Shown: one piece after another, positions 52,953 through 62,165 of the stretch
Position numbering within the stretch: position 1 is the first letter of the stretch
Layout: the number at the start of each line of letters is the position of its first letter
Origin: Myxococcales bacterium
Lineage (GTDB): Bacteria > Myxococcota_C > UBA6777
Direction: 5' to 3'
Length of the DNA: 64,000 nucleotides
Assembly (NCBI GenBank): GCA_020632975.1
Contig: JACKEL010000001.1
Span: 310,001-374,000 of the forward strand
Program-made: the position numbers and the translations under genes
The notes under the pieces: model-generated
Seen by the model: only the letters and a program-made list of their open reading frames with translations
Told to the model about the DNA's origin: nothing
Database searches by the model: none

Positions 52953-53933
52953 ATGAGTATCTATCGAAAAAAACTACGAACCCCACCCAAAGATGGCGCT
53001 GAAGAGACCGAACGTTCGGAGTTTTCACCATCTCCACCAGAACTGTCTCTGCCCACCGCAGAACGCATCATCACTGCGATGGAACCGCAAAAGAAGAACC
53101 CAGACAGGCTTTCCATCTACCTCGATGGCAAATACGCCTTCGGTCTCCCACGCGATCTTGTGGTGCAGCACATGCTGTGCAAAGGCTGCCGTATCGACGA
53201 GGAAAAGGAACGCGCCCTCCTCAAAGAAGCCCAGATCCTACGCGCCAAAGAGATCACCCTCAACTTCCTGTCTTACCAAGCACGCACAGAACAAGAAGTC
53301 GAGAAAAAGCTGAAAGATCGAGGTATTGCACCAGACATCGCAGAACAGGTTATCCAGCGTTTTCGCGATCTCGGCTACCTCAACGACCCCAACTTTGCGC
53401 GCTCTTTTGCCCAAAGCCGACTCGAAGCCCGCGGACAAGGCCCACGACGCATCCAAATGGAACTCAAAAAACGCGGGATATCCGCCAACCACATCCAAGA
53501 AGCCATCCAACAGCTCGAAGAAAAAAACGATCTCGTCGAAACCATCACGCCCCATGCCCAAAAACGTTGGCAACGCCTCAAAAAAGAACCCAATGCCCAA
53601 AAACGCCGCCAAAAGTTGCTCGACTTCCTCTTGCGCCAAGGTTTGGGATTTGATCTCGCACAACGCGTCTTTCAACAAATCGAAAAAGACGATCCCATCG
53701 ACGATATCGAGATCGAAGAAGCCATGTATATCGAACCTGAAGACCTTGTTGAAGAGCCCGCCGAAGAACGCGATGTCCTCGAAGAGATCCGCCCCCTCGC
53801 ACAAAAACGCTGGGAACGCCTAGGAAAAAGCGAAACCAATCTCTACAAACGCAGAAAAAAACTCAGCGACTACCTCCGTCGCCAAGGTTTCTCCTTTGAC
53901 GCGATCTCCTCTGTCCTCGAAGAACTGGCCTGA
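52953..53933 (+). CDS. recX: RecX family protein, extended by repeated modules
   Basis: A 326-residue RecX-type protein, a modulator that restrains the RecA filament. The core has LNFLSYQARTEQEVEKKLKDRG, VIQRFRDLGYLNDPNFARSF and RGQGPRRIQMELKKRGI, the three-helix units of the family. It is about twice the usual length. After the core, two copies of AQKRWxRLxKxxx(x)KRRxKLxDxLxRQGxxFD-like modules follow, separated by an acidic linker (DDPIDDIEIEEAMYIEPEDL). The N-terminal 90 residues add a beta domain (RLSIYLDGKYAFGLPRDLV). GAGGA lies 5 nt before the ATG. recA is not in the window. Confidence 0.85.
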   Translation: MSIYRKKLRTPPKDGAEETERSEFSPSPPELSLPTAERIITAMEPQKKNPDRLSIYLDGKYAFGLPRDLVVQHMLCKGCRIDEEKERALLKEAQILRAKEITLNFLSYQARTEQEVEKKLKDRGIAPDIAEQVIQRFRDLGYLNDPNFARSFAQSRLEARGQGPRRIQMELKKRGISANHIQEAIQQLEEKNDLVETITPHAQKRWQRLKKEPNAQKRRQKLLDFLLRQGLGFDLAQRVFQQIEKDDPIDDIEIEEAMYIEPEDLVEEPAEERDVLEEIRPLAQKRWERLGKSETNLYKRRKKLSDYLRRQGFSFDAISSVLEELA

Positions 53934-54019
53934 CCCCAACACAGGTATCCTACCGCGACTCATACTTTTTCTGGCCGTCCCTCCCTAAACAACCCCTCTC
54001 CCACACAGAAGGATGGCCC

Positions 54020-54619
54020 ATGAGATACCCAGCCTCTCTTTTTTCCATATTGTTCAGTCTTTTTCTTACATCGACAGCCCAAGCAACCCCAACAACCAAA
54101 CCACACCCCACCTCACAACCCACAACATCACCCAAGTCCTTCGTCTGTCCGCTCTCGTGGAAACAGGAAAACAAATATCACCCTTTTCAGATCCGTTGTG
54201 CGCCTGACCCTTCCCTCAAAGGAGGCGTTATCTTGCATGTCCATAGCCCCACAGGGATGGGACAACTCTTCCTTTCTAGGAAAAAGCAACACTGGCCCCG
54301 CCACATCGCGCTACACTTTCGCCTTGGTTCGCTTGAAGGATTCCATATCTTTGGCGAAAAGATACATCTCCGCGGCATCATCGGTGTTGAGATGGAATCG
54401 ATCACCGTGACTTTGCGCAAAAGGTCCTATTTTGCGCAGAAGTTGAAGCTCTCAGCACCACAAATCAGGACGATCGCCGACGATGGGACCGTGCTAAAAG
54501 GCTCCCCACACAACCACCCCAAACGCTCTTGCTACATCCGCGTGCTCTTCCCAAAAGAGCTAAGCAACATCCCCTACAAGGGCTTCCATATCTCGTGGAT
54601 TGACTACTACCGACACTAA
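54020..54619 (+). CDS. Secreted hypothetical protein
   Basis: A 199-residue protein with a signal peptide (LFSLFLTSTAQA), a Thr/Pro linker, and a beta-rich domain with three cysteines (FVCPLSW, QIRCAP, RSCYIR). No family recognised. AAGGA lies 8 nt before the ATG. A terminator for the convergent antitoxin-like gene lies just after its stop. Confidence 0.65.
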   Translation: MRYPASLFSILFSLFLTSTAQATPTTKPHPTSQPTTSPKSFVCPLSWKQENKYHPFQIRCAPDPSLKGGVILHVHSPTGMGQLFLSRKKQHWPRHIALHFRLGSLEGFHIFGEKIHLRGIIGVEMESITVTLRKRSYFAQKLKLSAPQIRTIADDGTVLKGSPHNHPKRSCYIRVLFPKELSNIPYKGFHISWIDYYRH

Positions 54620-54630
54620 GGGCCCACCAA

Positions 54631-54657
54631 AGAAAAAGGCCCGCATCTAGCGAGCCT
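54631..54657 (-). terminator. Intrinsic terminator of the antitoxin-like gene
   Basis: On the minus strand, AGGCTCGC-TAGAT-GCGGGCCT forms an 8-bp stem with one mismatch, followed by TTTTT. Confidence 0.7.
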
Positions 54658-54724
54658 CGTGTGCTTTCTGCTCCCCTCAAAGCGAGAAAGCGTCTTCTTT
54701 TTCAAAAGCGTCTGGGGTCGAGGA

Positions 54725-54919
54725 TCAGGGGAAGGGCAACTCGAACTCAGAGAAGCGTGCACGTACTTCTTCCCAGCGCTCCAAGTCCACTTTGGGCGTC
54801 ATACCCACAACGGACGCTTGGCCATCCACTGCAACCCACTCTTCGCCCTCTTGCAAACGGGTCATAAAGCCCGAAAAGTTCAATTCGACTTCTTGGCGCG
54901 TGATCATGTGTTCGTTCAT
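54725..54919 (-). CDS. Small Phd-like antitoxin or DNA-binding protein
   Basis: A 64-residue protein. The pattern MITRQEVELNFSGFMTRLQEGEEWVAV-DGQASVVGMTP fits the Phd/YefM fold, whose dimers bind DNA and whose C terminus (here FSEFELPFP) neutralises a toxin. GAGAGGGAAAG directly precedes the ATG, and a terminator follows 68 nt after the stop. No toxin gene is adjacent, so it may be an orphan or a solitary regulator. Confidence 0.55.
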   Translation of the reverse strand: MNEHMITRQEVELNFSGFMTRLQEGEEWVAVDGQASVVGMTPKVDLERWEEVRARFSEFELPFP

Positions 54920-55276
54920 CTTTCCCTCTCTTTTACGGATGTAAGGAATCTATCAGCTGTTTGTTTCTTGTGATGTTGTGATGGCGTAACAATGCAATCC
55001 CAAAGCCGCAAAACTTCCTCCAAAGATATTTCCCTTTTATTTCAATGATCTATTTTTTGAAGCATTCTTCAACACGCGCTGAAGCTTCGCTCAATACGGA
55101 TGAATCGCAGTTCACATGGAACCTAGAGGTCCCAACTGCGAACCAAAGTTCCCGATTTTGTTAAGATCTCGGTCACAACAGGGATATCGTCGGGGGAGGA
55201 AAGAAAAGGAAAGAACATCTCGACGCAAGAAGCGGATGCTCTAGGAGAGAGGCGAGACGGCAGAAAAGGGGCAGGC
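54920..55276. other. Gene-free stretch with a 7-bp stem
   Basis: No gene seen. CGCAGTT (55106-55112) pairs with AACTGCG (55134-55140) around a 21-nt loop, a possible regulatory RNA structure or terminator. It separates the antitoxin-like gene from the 3' end of the AgmX-like gene. Confidence 0.35.
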
Positions 55277-56497
55277 TTATTGGTTGTAGTTAAACAACAG
55301 TGGGTAATTCACGCGGACCACACGGCCGCCTGGAGGCGCGGGAAAGCGCAAGCCCTTGAAGTGTGAGAGGATACAGGCTTCGACCACAGGGTGACGCAAG
55401 GTTGAGCTTTTCGTGTTGGCACCCGCCACTCGGCCATCGCCTTGAATCGAAAAAGACACGACGATACGGCCTTGTAGCTTGGGTTGTTTGGCAAGCGCAC
55501 GCTCATAGCAGACCTTGAAGAACTTGCGGTTTTCTCGGATAACACGAGAGATCGCTCGTCTGCCCCATCCACGTCCCACAGTATTCCGCTTCTTGGGGAC
55601 ATGGACCTTGGGAGCTGGGGTCGTGATCGAAGGCTCCTTCGGACGGCTCCACACAACGGGCGAATCACCTTCTTGGATGCGTTGGATCTTCATCAAAGCC
55701 AAGACTTGTTCACGCTGTTTCCCCGAACGTTTGAGGGGTGTATGACCCACAAGAGCAAAGACGCCAGGGCGCACAAAGAGATTTGTGCTCAGATGAACGG
55801 ACGAGATAAACTGTGTATTGGTGCCCCGCGTTCCTGTCGATTGAAAGGATTCGTGTTGTCGAATCAAAAACTCCACAAGGATCCCAGAGTTGGGGCTGGG
55901 GGCTTGGTGAAGGGTGATCTGCACCGAAGGATCGGAAACTCTCGCAAGATTGGCGATCTTGAGTTGTGCGCGTTGATGGTTGATTGCGTGAACGTACAGC
56001 CGTTCGACCAGCGAAAATCCCGTAGATGTAGGAAGGACACGTCGCAGATAGGCATCCATCTTACGAGGGATCGGATTTTCCGCGCTTTCACCAGGTTGGA
56101 GCGTCTTGACGAAAAACACCTGCACACCAAACTGTGCTTGCGGTACATCCATCTGTTCGCTTGCGCGCTTGAGGATCTGCAAGACCTCAGGACGCGCACG
56201 CACCAAGATCTTGTGCAAGGCTGGACTGTAACGGATCTCAGTGTAGCGCTCTTCCGAAGGCACAAACAAACGCATCATGTTCGCAAGTCGATGACCATCC
56301 ACATAACGCAGAGGCAGGATCATCGTCTCTCTTTTGTCTTTTTCGAGCGGAGCGCTTTGCTTTTTTTCGAGCGGGACACTTCGTTTTTTTTCCTTGGCTT
56401 TGGGGGGTGTGGCTTGAGCCCCAAGCGAGAGGCCGAAAAAGCCCAAACAAGCGCAAAAAACAGACACCACAGGCATACTTCGCCATACACTACGCAT
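55277..56497 (-). CDS. Exported protein with secretin-like N half and AgmX/PglI C-terminal domain
   Basis: A 406-residue protein with a signal peptide. Residues about 60-270 resemble short secretin/pilQ-type beta-alpha modules (LPLRYVDGHRLANMMRLFVP; ILVRARPEVLQILKRASEQMD). The last 95 residues are AgmX/PglI-like (AISRVIRENRKFFKVCYERAL, QGRIVVSFSIQGDGRV, and an ending FPAPPGG-RVVRVNYPLLF), found in myxobacterial gliding and envelope proteins and related to TonB C-terminal domains. AAAGGAG lies 8-9 nt before the ATG. It is third in an operon after an ECF sigma and anti-sigma, 40 nt from the latter. Confidence 0.8.
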   Translation of the reverse strand: MRSVWRSMPVVSVFCACLGFFGLSLGAQATPPKAKEKKRSVPLEKKQSAPLEKDKRETMILPLRYVDGHRLANMMRLFVPSEERYTEIRYSPALHKILVRARPEVLQILKRASEQMDVPQAQFGVQVFFVKTLQPGESAENPIPRKMDAYLRRVLPTSTGFSLVERLYVHAINHQRAQLKIANLARVSDPSVQITLHQAPSPNSGILVEFLIRQHESFQSTGTRGTNTQFISSVHLSTNLFVRPGVFALVGHTPLKRSGKQREQVLALMKIQRIQEGDSPVVWSRPKEPSITTPAPKVHVPKKRNTVGRGWGRRAISRVIRENRKFFKVCYERALAKQPKLQGRIVVSFSIQGDGRVAGANTKSSTLRHPVVEACILSHFKGLRFPAPPGGRVVRVNYPLLFNYNQ

Positions 56498-56537
56498 CGT
56501 GAAGATCTCCTTTGTTTCGAGTGATCAAACAAAAACA

Positions 56538-57641
56538 CTAAAGGGAAAGAAAAGAACCTCGACCCAGTCGTGCTTTTGAACGAGAGACATGCGTTCTTCG
56601 CACCAAATGGATCGTTGAAGAAGGAGCGTGCGACATCGCCAAAAGAGTTGTGTCTTCGGGCATCATGGCAGCACTACGTTTTACAGAAAAAACAGAGGTA
56701 TCAAGATCATCTTCATCTGTCACAGGGCCTTTTGCCCGTTCTTTCGGATGATTTGCAACTTGTTGTGAGGGAGAGTCCTGCGAGGACTTTTGTTTTTTCT
56801 CTGAAGCCAAAGTCAAAAAGGCCGCAGGATCGTCCTCTACGCGGATCTCGATCTCATCCCCAGGGGAGATCGACTCACCAGCAAAAGACAAGGTATCGCG
56901 CGGGGCCTCAACACGCGGATCATGCGCCTTTTTCGCACCAGATGACCGCAAAGCAAGCCCCTCTGCAAAGGCCATCACCTCGACTCGACCGCGTTTTGCC
57001 ACCGCACGTTGAGGCACAGAAGCCGTTTTCGGGACATGCCTTCTCTCGACCTGCCGCAGTGCAGGACGAGGAGGAGACATCGACGCGAATCCTCGGTCTC
57101 TAGGGGAAGTAAGATGTGTAGGACCTTGAAAAAACGCCTCACGCAACCCTTCAAATCCACCCAAAGAAACCCACAACAAACACACACTCGCAGCAACAAC
57201 GCCGCCCCAAGTCCATCGACTCCCCCAAAGCCCTTCAAGCCCTGAGATGCCAAGACTTTTTCGCACCCTTCCAAGAAGTGAAAGTCCCTTGAAAGACAGA
57301 TCTTGCCCAACAGGTTGGGCGCCCTGCGCCCGATGAGATGGAGATGTTGTGACCGACGTCTCAGAAGCCCGATGTTCTGGCTCCTTTGAGATAGCCAATC
57401 CTCCCCACACCCCCTCCAACAAGTGATGATGTTCCATCGCGGAGATCGCTGCGGGTTCTTCTTGTGGGGGAGCCATCACGCGCGAAAAAGCCCGATGTTC
57501 TGCAACTTTCGTTTGGCAAGCAGTACACGAACGCATGTGCTCTTCAAAAGAAGCTTCCTCTTCCGCGTCCATCCACCCAAAGAGATAGTCTTCGCGTTGT
57601 GCATCGCACGATATCGCGGATGATTCGAGATGTTTGCTCAT
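56538..57641 (-). CDS. Zinc-type membrane anti-sigma factor
   Basis: A 367-residue protein. The N terminus has the ZAS motif with His and two Cys (EEHMRSCTACQ), used to bind the partner sigma factor. A membrane helix follows (TWGGVVAASVCLLWVSLGG, about 160-180), then a periplasmic part rich in Arg/Ser with EIRVEDDPAAFLTLAS. It starts inside the sigma stop (ATGA overlap) with GGGGAGG 7 nt upstream. It probably holds the sigma factor coded just before it. Confidence 0.82.
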   Translation of the reverse strand: MSKHLESSAISCDAQREDYLFGWMDAEEEASFEEHMRSCTACQTKVAEHRAFSRVMAPPQEEPAAISAMEHHHLLEGVWGGLAISKEPEHRASETSVTTSPSHRAQGAQPVGQDLSFKGLSLLGRVRKSLGISGLEGLWGSRWTWGGVVAASVCLLWVSLGGFEGLREAFFQGPTHLTSPRDRGFASMSPPRPALRQVERRHVPKTASVPQRAVAKRGRVEVMAFAEGLALRSSGAKKAHDPRVEAPRDTLSFAGESISPGDEIEIRVEDDPAAFLTLASEKKQKSSQDSPSQQVANHPKERAKGPVTDEDDLDTSVFSVKRSAAMMPEDTTLLAMSHAPSSTIHLVRRTHVSRSKARLGRGSFLSL

Positions 57642-58342
57642 CGTTGCGCCTCCCCTTGCCCCAAGAGAGACAACCATTCGGGCGCATACCGCTCGATATA
57701 CGCTGCGAGTTTTTTGCGGGCAGAAAAGTAATAACCACGAACGGTTGTGCCTTGGCAATCCATCAACACTGCGATCTCTTTTCCTGGTCGTTGCTCAATA
57801 TCGCGCAGCAAAAAGGCGAGCCGCTCTTGTTCGGTCAAACACTCCAACGCTTTTGCCAAAAACGACTGAAACTGTAACGTCCGTAGATGGGCCTCTTGCG
57901 GTGTCCTTGCTCCTGTGTGAGCGTGGCTTTCTACAAGCTCCACCTCGACAAAAGCGGGCTGGCTGCGCAACCAACGATAACAAGCGTGCACCATCACGCG
58001 ATACAACCAACCTTCCACATTCTTTTGTTGGTCCAAGTCTTCCCAACGCTGAAACAACGTCAAAGCCACCTCTTGCAAGACATCCAAAGCCGCTTCGCGA
58101 TCACGCAAGATACGATAAGCCATCCCCAACAAGCGATCTTGGCGCTCCATCAAAAATGTCGCAAAGGCCGTCTTTTTCGCCTCAACGTTTGAGAAAGACT
58201 CACGTGCTGTCGTGCCTCCAAGCCCAGGCTTGAACGCCGCTTGCTGCTCGCGCACTTGGACTTCATCACCACGTAACGATGCCATCAACAACCAACCTTG
58301 TATCGAGCGCGGAAACGCCAATGAGATATCAACTTCTTGCAT
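57638..58342 (-). CDS. ECF sigma factor, with long N-terminal extension
   Basis: A 234-residue sigma factor. Region 2 (ATFLMERQDRLLGMAYRILRD, ALDVLQEVALTLFQRW, VEGWLYRVMVHACYRWL) and region 4 (ALECLTEQERLAFLLRDIEQ, GKEIAVLMDCQGTTVRGYYF) are clear. The first 65 residues before region 2 are extra. The ATG at 58342 has GAGG 10 nt upstream; the frame is open to 58402. First gene of the sigma/anti-sigma/AgmX-type operon. The 295-nt gap upstream (58343-58637) holds no gene I can support. Confidence 0.88.
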   Translation of the reverse strand: MQEVDISLAFPRSIQGWLLMASLRGDEVQVREQQAAFKPGLGGTTARESFSNVEAKKTAFATFLMERQDRLLGMAYRILRDREAALDVLQEVALTLFQRWEDLDQQKNVEGWLYRVMVHACYRWLRSQPAFVEVELVESHAHTGARTPQEAHLRTLQFQSFLAKALECLTEQERLAFLLRDIEQRPGKEIAVLMDCQGTTVRGYYFSARKKLAAYIERYAPEWLSLLGQGEAQR

Positions 58343-58637
58343 GGATCTATCGCCTCTTCTCGCACGACAAACGAGACGTAACCGTCCGTTCGCTTTCTTC
58401 ATGAGGCTATAGCCAAAACTCGCGAAAAGTGTTGGGAAGAAAAGAAAGAAATCTTATAAGAGATTGTATTGAGGCAAGAAAGAGGCACTTGATCCATGCT
58501 GGCTCTTCGTAACTTGTTCCCCGCACCCGCCAGACACGATGCAGATCTTCTTCTTTTTATTGCAGAAGAACCCATAAGATGGGCAAGATCCGCTATCAAC
58601 GACAAAGATAGCCAACGAAAGAACCGTGGGAAGACGC

Positions 58638-59021
58638 TCAGCCCACGCCCAGCAAAGCGTCAATCATCCCATCTGAAAGCAAGCCTGAGTCATCCAGATC
58701 AAGCTCAAGCGCGTCTTCTGTGAACTCCATCGACAGGCTCGATGAAAAGCGCACGCGAAAACGGACCTCGCCCCCATCGTGGCGAGGAGGAAACACACAA
58801 ACCACCAGTCCCTTGCAGCCAGCCATGGGTTGATTGGACTCTGGCAGTACACGAACAAAGTCACCTGTAAAGAAGGGAAATCCGTTGAAGTTTTGTTGAG
58901 AGATGGGCTCGCTGACAAGCGTGGGCAACGAACTGCTTGTATCTCTCAGAGACTGGGCTTGTTGGGGTTGGTTCAAGTAGCCGAAAAAGGCTTCTTTTTG
59001 TGTGGGGGTTCTTCGACGCAT
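58638..59021 (-). CDS. Small hypothetical protein
   Basis: A 127-residue protein, mostly beta in pattern (FFTGDFVRVLPES; GLVVCVFPPRHDGGEVRFRVRFSS), ending acidic (DALELDLDDSGLLSDGM). No signal peptide. GAAAGGGG lies 7 nt before the ATG at 59021. Function unknown; similar small proteins with SH3-like beta barrels exist, but I cannot assign one. Confidence 0.5.
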   Translation of the reverse strand: MRRRTPTQKEAFFGYLNQPQQAQSLRDTSSSLPTLVSEPISQQNFNGFPFFTGDFVRVLPESNQPMAGCKGLVVCVFPPRHDGGEVRFRVRFSSSLSMEFTEDALELDLDDSGLLSDGMIDALLGVG

Positions 59022-59225
59022 GTTCTTACCCCTTTCTTGATGTTTCTCATATACACCCCACGCACACGAGCCGTTTTCCATGGCACGACGCAGATGGATA
59101 TGATGAGGAGTTGGCGGCGATGAACATGCATTGATGAAGAAATTGACTCAGTGCCTTTCCTGCACCCATCCTTTGGCACAACAAGATGAGGTACGGCTTC
59201 TTTTTCAAAAAGTTAAGTGGTTTTG

Positions 59226-59248
59226 TGATTTTTTTTGAAAAAAAATCA
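59226..59248. terminator. Long A/T palindrome, possible bidirectional terminator
   Basis: TGATTTTTTTT-G-AAAAAAAATCA, a perfect 11-bp palindrome about 90 nt before the end of the lipoprotein gene at 59338. The loop is only one base, so it may work as DNA structure rather than as an RNA hairpin. Confidence 0.4.
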
Positions 59249-59337
59249 TATTCAGACGACGCAAGATCTGAACAGGCGTAAAAAACCTCAAAGATCACGG
59301 GATGATAGAACCAGGAAAGGTTTTGGGAGGGAGATCG

Positions 59338-60345
59338 TCACTGGTACTGGATGACCAGTTGGGGTGCTTTGTCTGTCTGGGTGGGGTCAAAACCTGTAAT
59401 TGTGCGGCTTCCCTTGTACTTGTCACCATCTTGATCTGTGGCTGCGTTGATCAAGAAGATACTGATTGCATGACCAGATTTCCAGCTTGTTTGGGAAAAG
59501 ACTTCTTGCAAGATATCTTTCAGATCTTTGGGCACTTGGTAGCGCGTTTGGCGATTCCAACAGTCTCTGTTGCGTTGTGGACAGTCGTATTCATACTTGG
59601 GTGAGGTCACATCGTCCGAACAATCGGCATTACAGCGAACGATCCAGCGATCGATCTTTGCAGTGGTTTTACTGCGTTGGTCAGGTCGCCCTTGTGTGTA
59701 GTTCATTGGGTCATAAGCACTTGAGTCTGCGACCTTTTCTGCGTAGACATTGAGCATCAAACGATTGCTGCTATCCACTTCATTCTGCGGAACAAACGAA
59801 AGATAGGCAGAGGTAATCGTGGCGCCTTGGGGGATACGAACATTGGTGAATCGAAAGGCTGCGTGGTAAGAGGGATTCCCTGTTCCAAAGTGCCGTCCCA
59901 AGGGGACTGTCGCGCCTCCGAAGTAATTCCAAGCAGAACCACTCAACAGATAAGAAGCCACCACATCTTTGGCATCCGAGACCGCCAATGTCAGGGGGCT
60001 ACCCGCCTCGGGCACCACCTCAGGAGCAAGCTCGGCGGTGGGTTCGACAGTGGGCTCTGGGGTAGGTTCCTTTTCGACGCTGGCATCAGCGACAGCATCA
60101 GCAACCAACTCAGCAACAGGCTCCACAGCAGGTTCGACGGTGGGCTCTGTAACAGGCTCGGCCACGGGCTCAACAGCGGGTTCGCTGCCTACCGTTTCTT
60201 CTTTGACGCTCTCTGTGGAGACTTCTTGTCCCACAGGCTCAGCAGCCACTTCTTCTTGATTTGCAGGGGTTTGCGGGCAAGCCATCAAACCAAGCATCAT
60301 CCACGAAAACAACATAAACCATCCAAGAAACCGAAAACGACGCAT
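59338..60345 (-). CDS. Lipoprotein with Val/Glu/Pro stalk and carbohydrate-binding-like domain
   Basis: A 335-residue lipoprotein (lipobox GLMAC). Residues about 25-120 are an EPxVEPxAEP stalk. The C-terminal 210 residues are a beta domain beginning LTLAVSDAKDVVASYL, with HAAFRFTNVRIPQGATITSAYLSF, a pattern seen in disaggregatase/CBM96-like domains of surface proteins. Three cysteines pair near DCPQRNRDCW. It probably sits on the outer surface. Confidence 0.72.
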   Translation of the reverse strand: MRRFRFLGWFMLFSWMMLGLMACPQTPANQEEVAAEPVGQEVSTESVKEETVGSEPAVEPVAEPVTEPTVEPAVEPVAELVADAVADASVEKEPTPEPTVEPTAELAPEVVPEAGSPLTLAVSDAKDVVASYLLSGSAWNYFGGATVPLGRHFGTGNPSYHAAFRFTNVRIPQGATITSAYLSFVPQNEVDSSNRLMLNVYAEKVADSSAYDPMNYTQGRPDQRSKTTAKIDRWIVRCNADCSDDVTSPKYEYDCPQRNRDCWNRQTRYQVPKDLKDILQEVFSQTSWKSGHAISIFLINAATDQDGDKYKGSRTITGFDPTQTDKAPQLVIQYQ

Positions 60346-60412
60346 CCTCTAAACCTCACAAACAGTTTCATATCCATCGCGCTCCGTGCGCTCCTTAGAG
60401 ATCCTTAGAAGC

Positions 60413-61864
60413 TCATGGAACATCTTCGTCTCGAAGCAAAGTATGTTTTCCTTTTCGAACAGCGAGATCCAAAGCACGTGGGATCCGAATCCCTGCGACA
60501 TCTCCTTTTTCAGAAAACAGGGACATCTCCAACTCTTCCAGATCAGAGTAGAGAACTTGGAGATCCGCACGAAATGTCGGATCTTTTCGTATGTTGCCAT
60601 CGATAAGATGCACAGCAGCCAAAACATCCTTCAAGTCCGCCAAACTGCTCCAAATCCTGTAGATGGAACCCATGCGTGCATCAGAACTATACTCCAAAGC
60701 AAGCTGCAACTGTTCAGCTTGTAACATAAGTGTTCTGACGTCACGATCCAGTCCATCCGTTCGCAAAGATGAAGAAAAAGCACGTAGCATCCGCACAAAG
60801 TCGTCTATCTTCGTAGGCATCCCCAAGTAGCCTTCTTTGTAGCGACTCCACAACGTGTAAAGAAAAAGCCCCAACAACAAAAACGACCACGGCCAACGCC
60901 AGAGAACCGCGATGGCCTCTGTCCACGACTCCCCTTCGTCGGGTCGCGTGAACTGTACGATGCTCGCGCCGATCGAAAGGTAGACCAACATGGCCCAACG
61001 AGCCGCAGAAGAGACCCAAGCAAATCCACGATCCCAAAGGAAAAAAAGTGTCACCAACACAAATAGACAGATGCTCATGTGCCACAAAACAGCTTGGCTT
61101 CCCATCTCCCACCGAAAAAGAGGGTGAACCCAAGTCGTGCAAAGAAAAAGCCCTAGCCCGCAACCGATCACCCCCGAAGTAACAGGGATATAAGAGAATC
61201 GACCAAACATGCTGACCAAAGACAGCGTTAGCCCTCCCCACCAAAACCATGATTGAAAAGACCAAGGCACCGCCCAAGACAACGACAAGGCACTTGCAAG
61301 TGCAAAGCCCAAGAACAGAAAGAGCAAACCAAAGTCGAGCCAACGCGACCACGGAGGCAAAGAAACCCGCTTGAAAGACTCCCGTTGTCGCGAAAAAGCC
61401 GAAACACTTTTCGAGTCGAGGACACGCTCACGTGAGAAGAACAGATCGCTCCCATAGTACAACACCTCACCGATCCACATGACATAAGAAGCGCCAACAA
61501 AAGGCCCATCCATCGGCTCTTGGCTCTCTCTAGGATCAATGGTTCCATGAAGGATCTCTACATCTTGCCCGATCTCTGCGCCAGGAATGCTTTGTTCTGA
61601 GAGACCATGCGTATCGAAAAGCGGCTTCCAGTCGATCTCTTGGGGCGTATATGAATGCTTTGCCTCTCGATACAGCACAAGATCATTCACTCGATCAAAG
61701 TCCCCTTCCAAAAAGACGACCGCACCGCTCTCTCGATGGCGCAAACGTTCGACATCCAAGGAAGTATAATTCGCCTCTGCGTCATCGCACCAACGCGTGA
61801 AAAGCACGCTTCCTTCATGAAGATAAGATTCACCATCAATGATCACTTCCACGGCTTTTGACAT
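60413..61864 (-). CDS. Membrane protein with cytosolic signal-like domain, function unknown
   Basis: A 483-residue protein. Residues 1-175 are soluble (VEVIIDGESYLHEGSVLF). Residues about 180-350 hold seven hydrophobic helices, and about 350-483 are helical and charged. No catalytic motif is seen. GAGG lies 7 nt before the ATG. The 300-nt gap to the right, divergent to the Cys-rich lipoprotein, holds no gene. Confidence 0.65.
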   Translation of the reverse strand: MSKAVEVIIDGESYLHEGSVLFTRWCDDAEANYTSLDVERLRHRESGAVVFLEGDFDRVNDLVLYREAKHSYTPQEIDWKPLFDTHGLSEQSIPGAEIGQDVEILHGTIDPRESQEPMDGPFVGASYVMWIGEVLYYGSDLFFSRERVLDSKSVSAFSRQRESFKRVSLPPWSRWLDFGLLFLFLGFALASALSLSWAVPWSFQSWFWWGGLTLSLVSMFGRFSYIPVTSGVIGCGLGLFLCTTWVHPLFRWEMGSQAVLWHMSICLFVLVTLFFLWDRGFAWVSSAARWAMLVYLSIGASIVQFTRPDEGESWTEAIAVLWRWPWSFLLLGLFLYTLWSRYKEGYLGMPTKIDDFVRMLRAFSSSLRTDGLDRDVRTLMLQAEQLQLALEYSSDARMGSIYRIWSSLADLKDVLAAVHLIDGNIRKDPTFRADLQVLYSDLEELEMSLFSEKGDVAGIRIPRALDLAVRKGKHTLLRDEDVP

Positions 61865-62165
61865 GGGTCCACCTCTGCACCTCTACAAACCACTGTTTCC
61901 TTATGACGAGATATCGTAGATGTACAGAAAAGCCTCGTAAGACAAGGGCAATCGGCGATTTAAATTTCTCGACACGCAAAAAAGTCCCCAACAGTGCCAA
62001 GTACCGTCCACCCCTCATCCAAAAAGAACTTGTGGCTCGTTTGACCACAAGCACGAACCTGAAAAAAATCCCCACGATCTTTCCCCCAAAAGATCAAGGT
62101 AGAAGAAATCAAACGCGCGCTTGTCCAACCAAGAAGTCGCGTGTCCCTTTTTGGAGTCCAATCAC

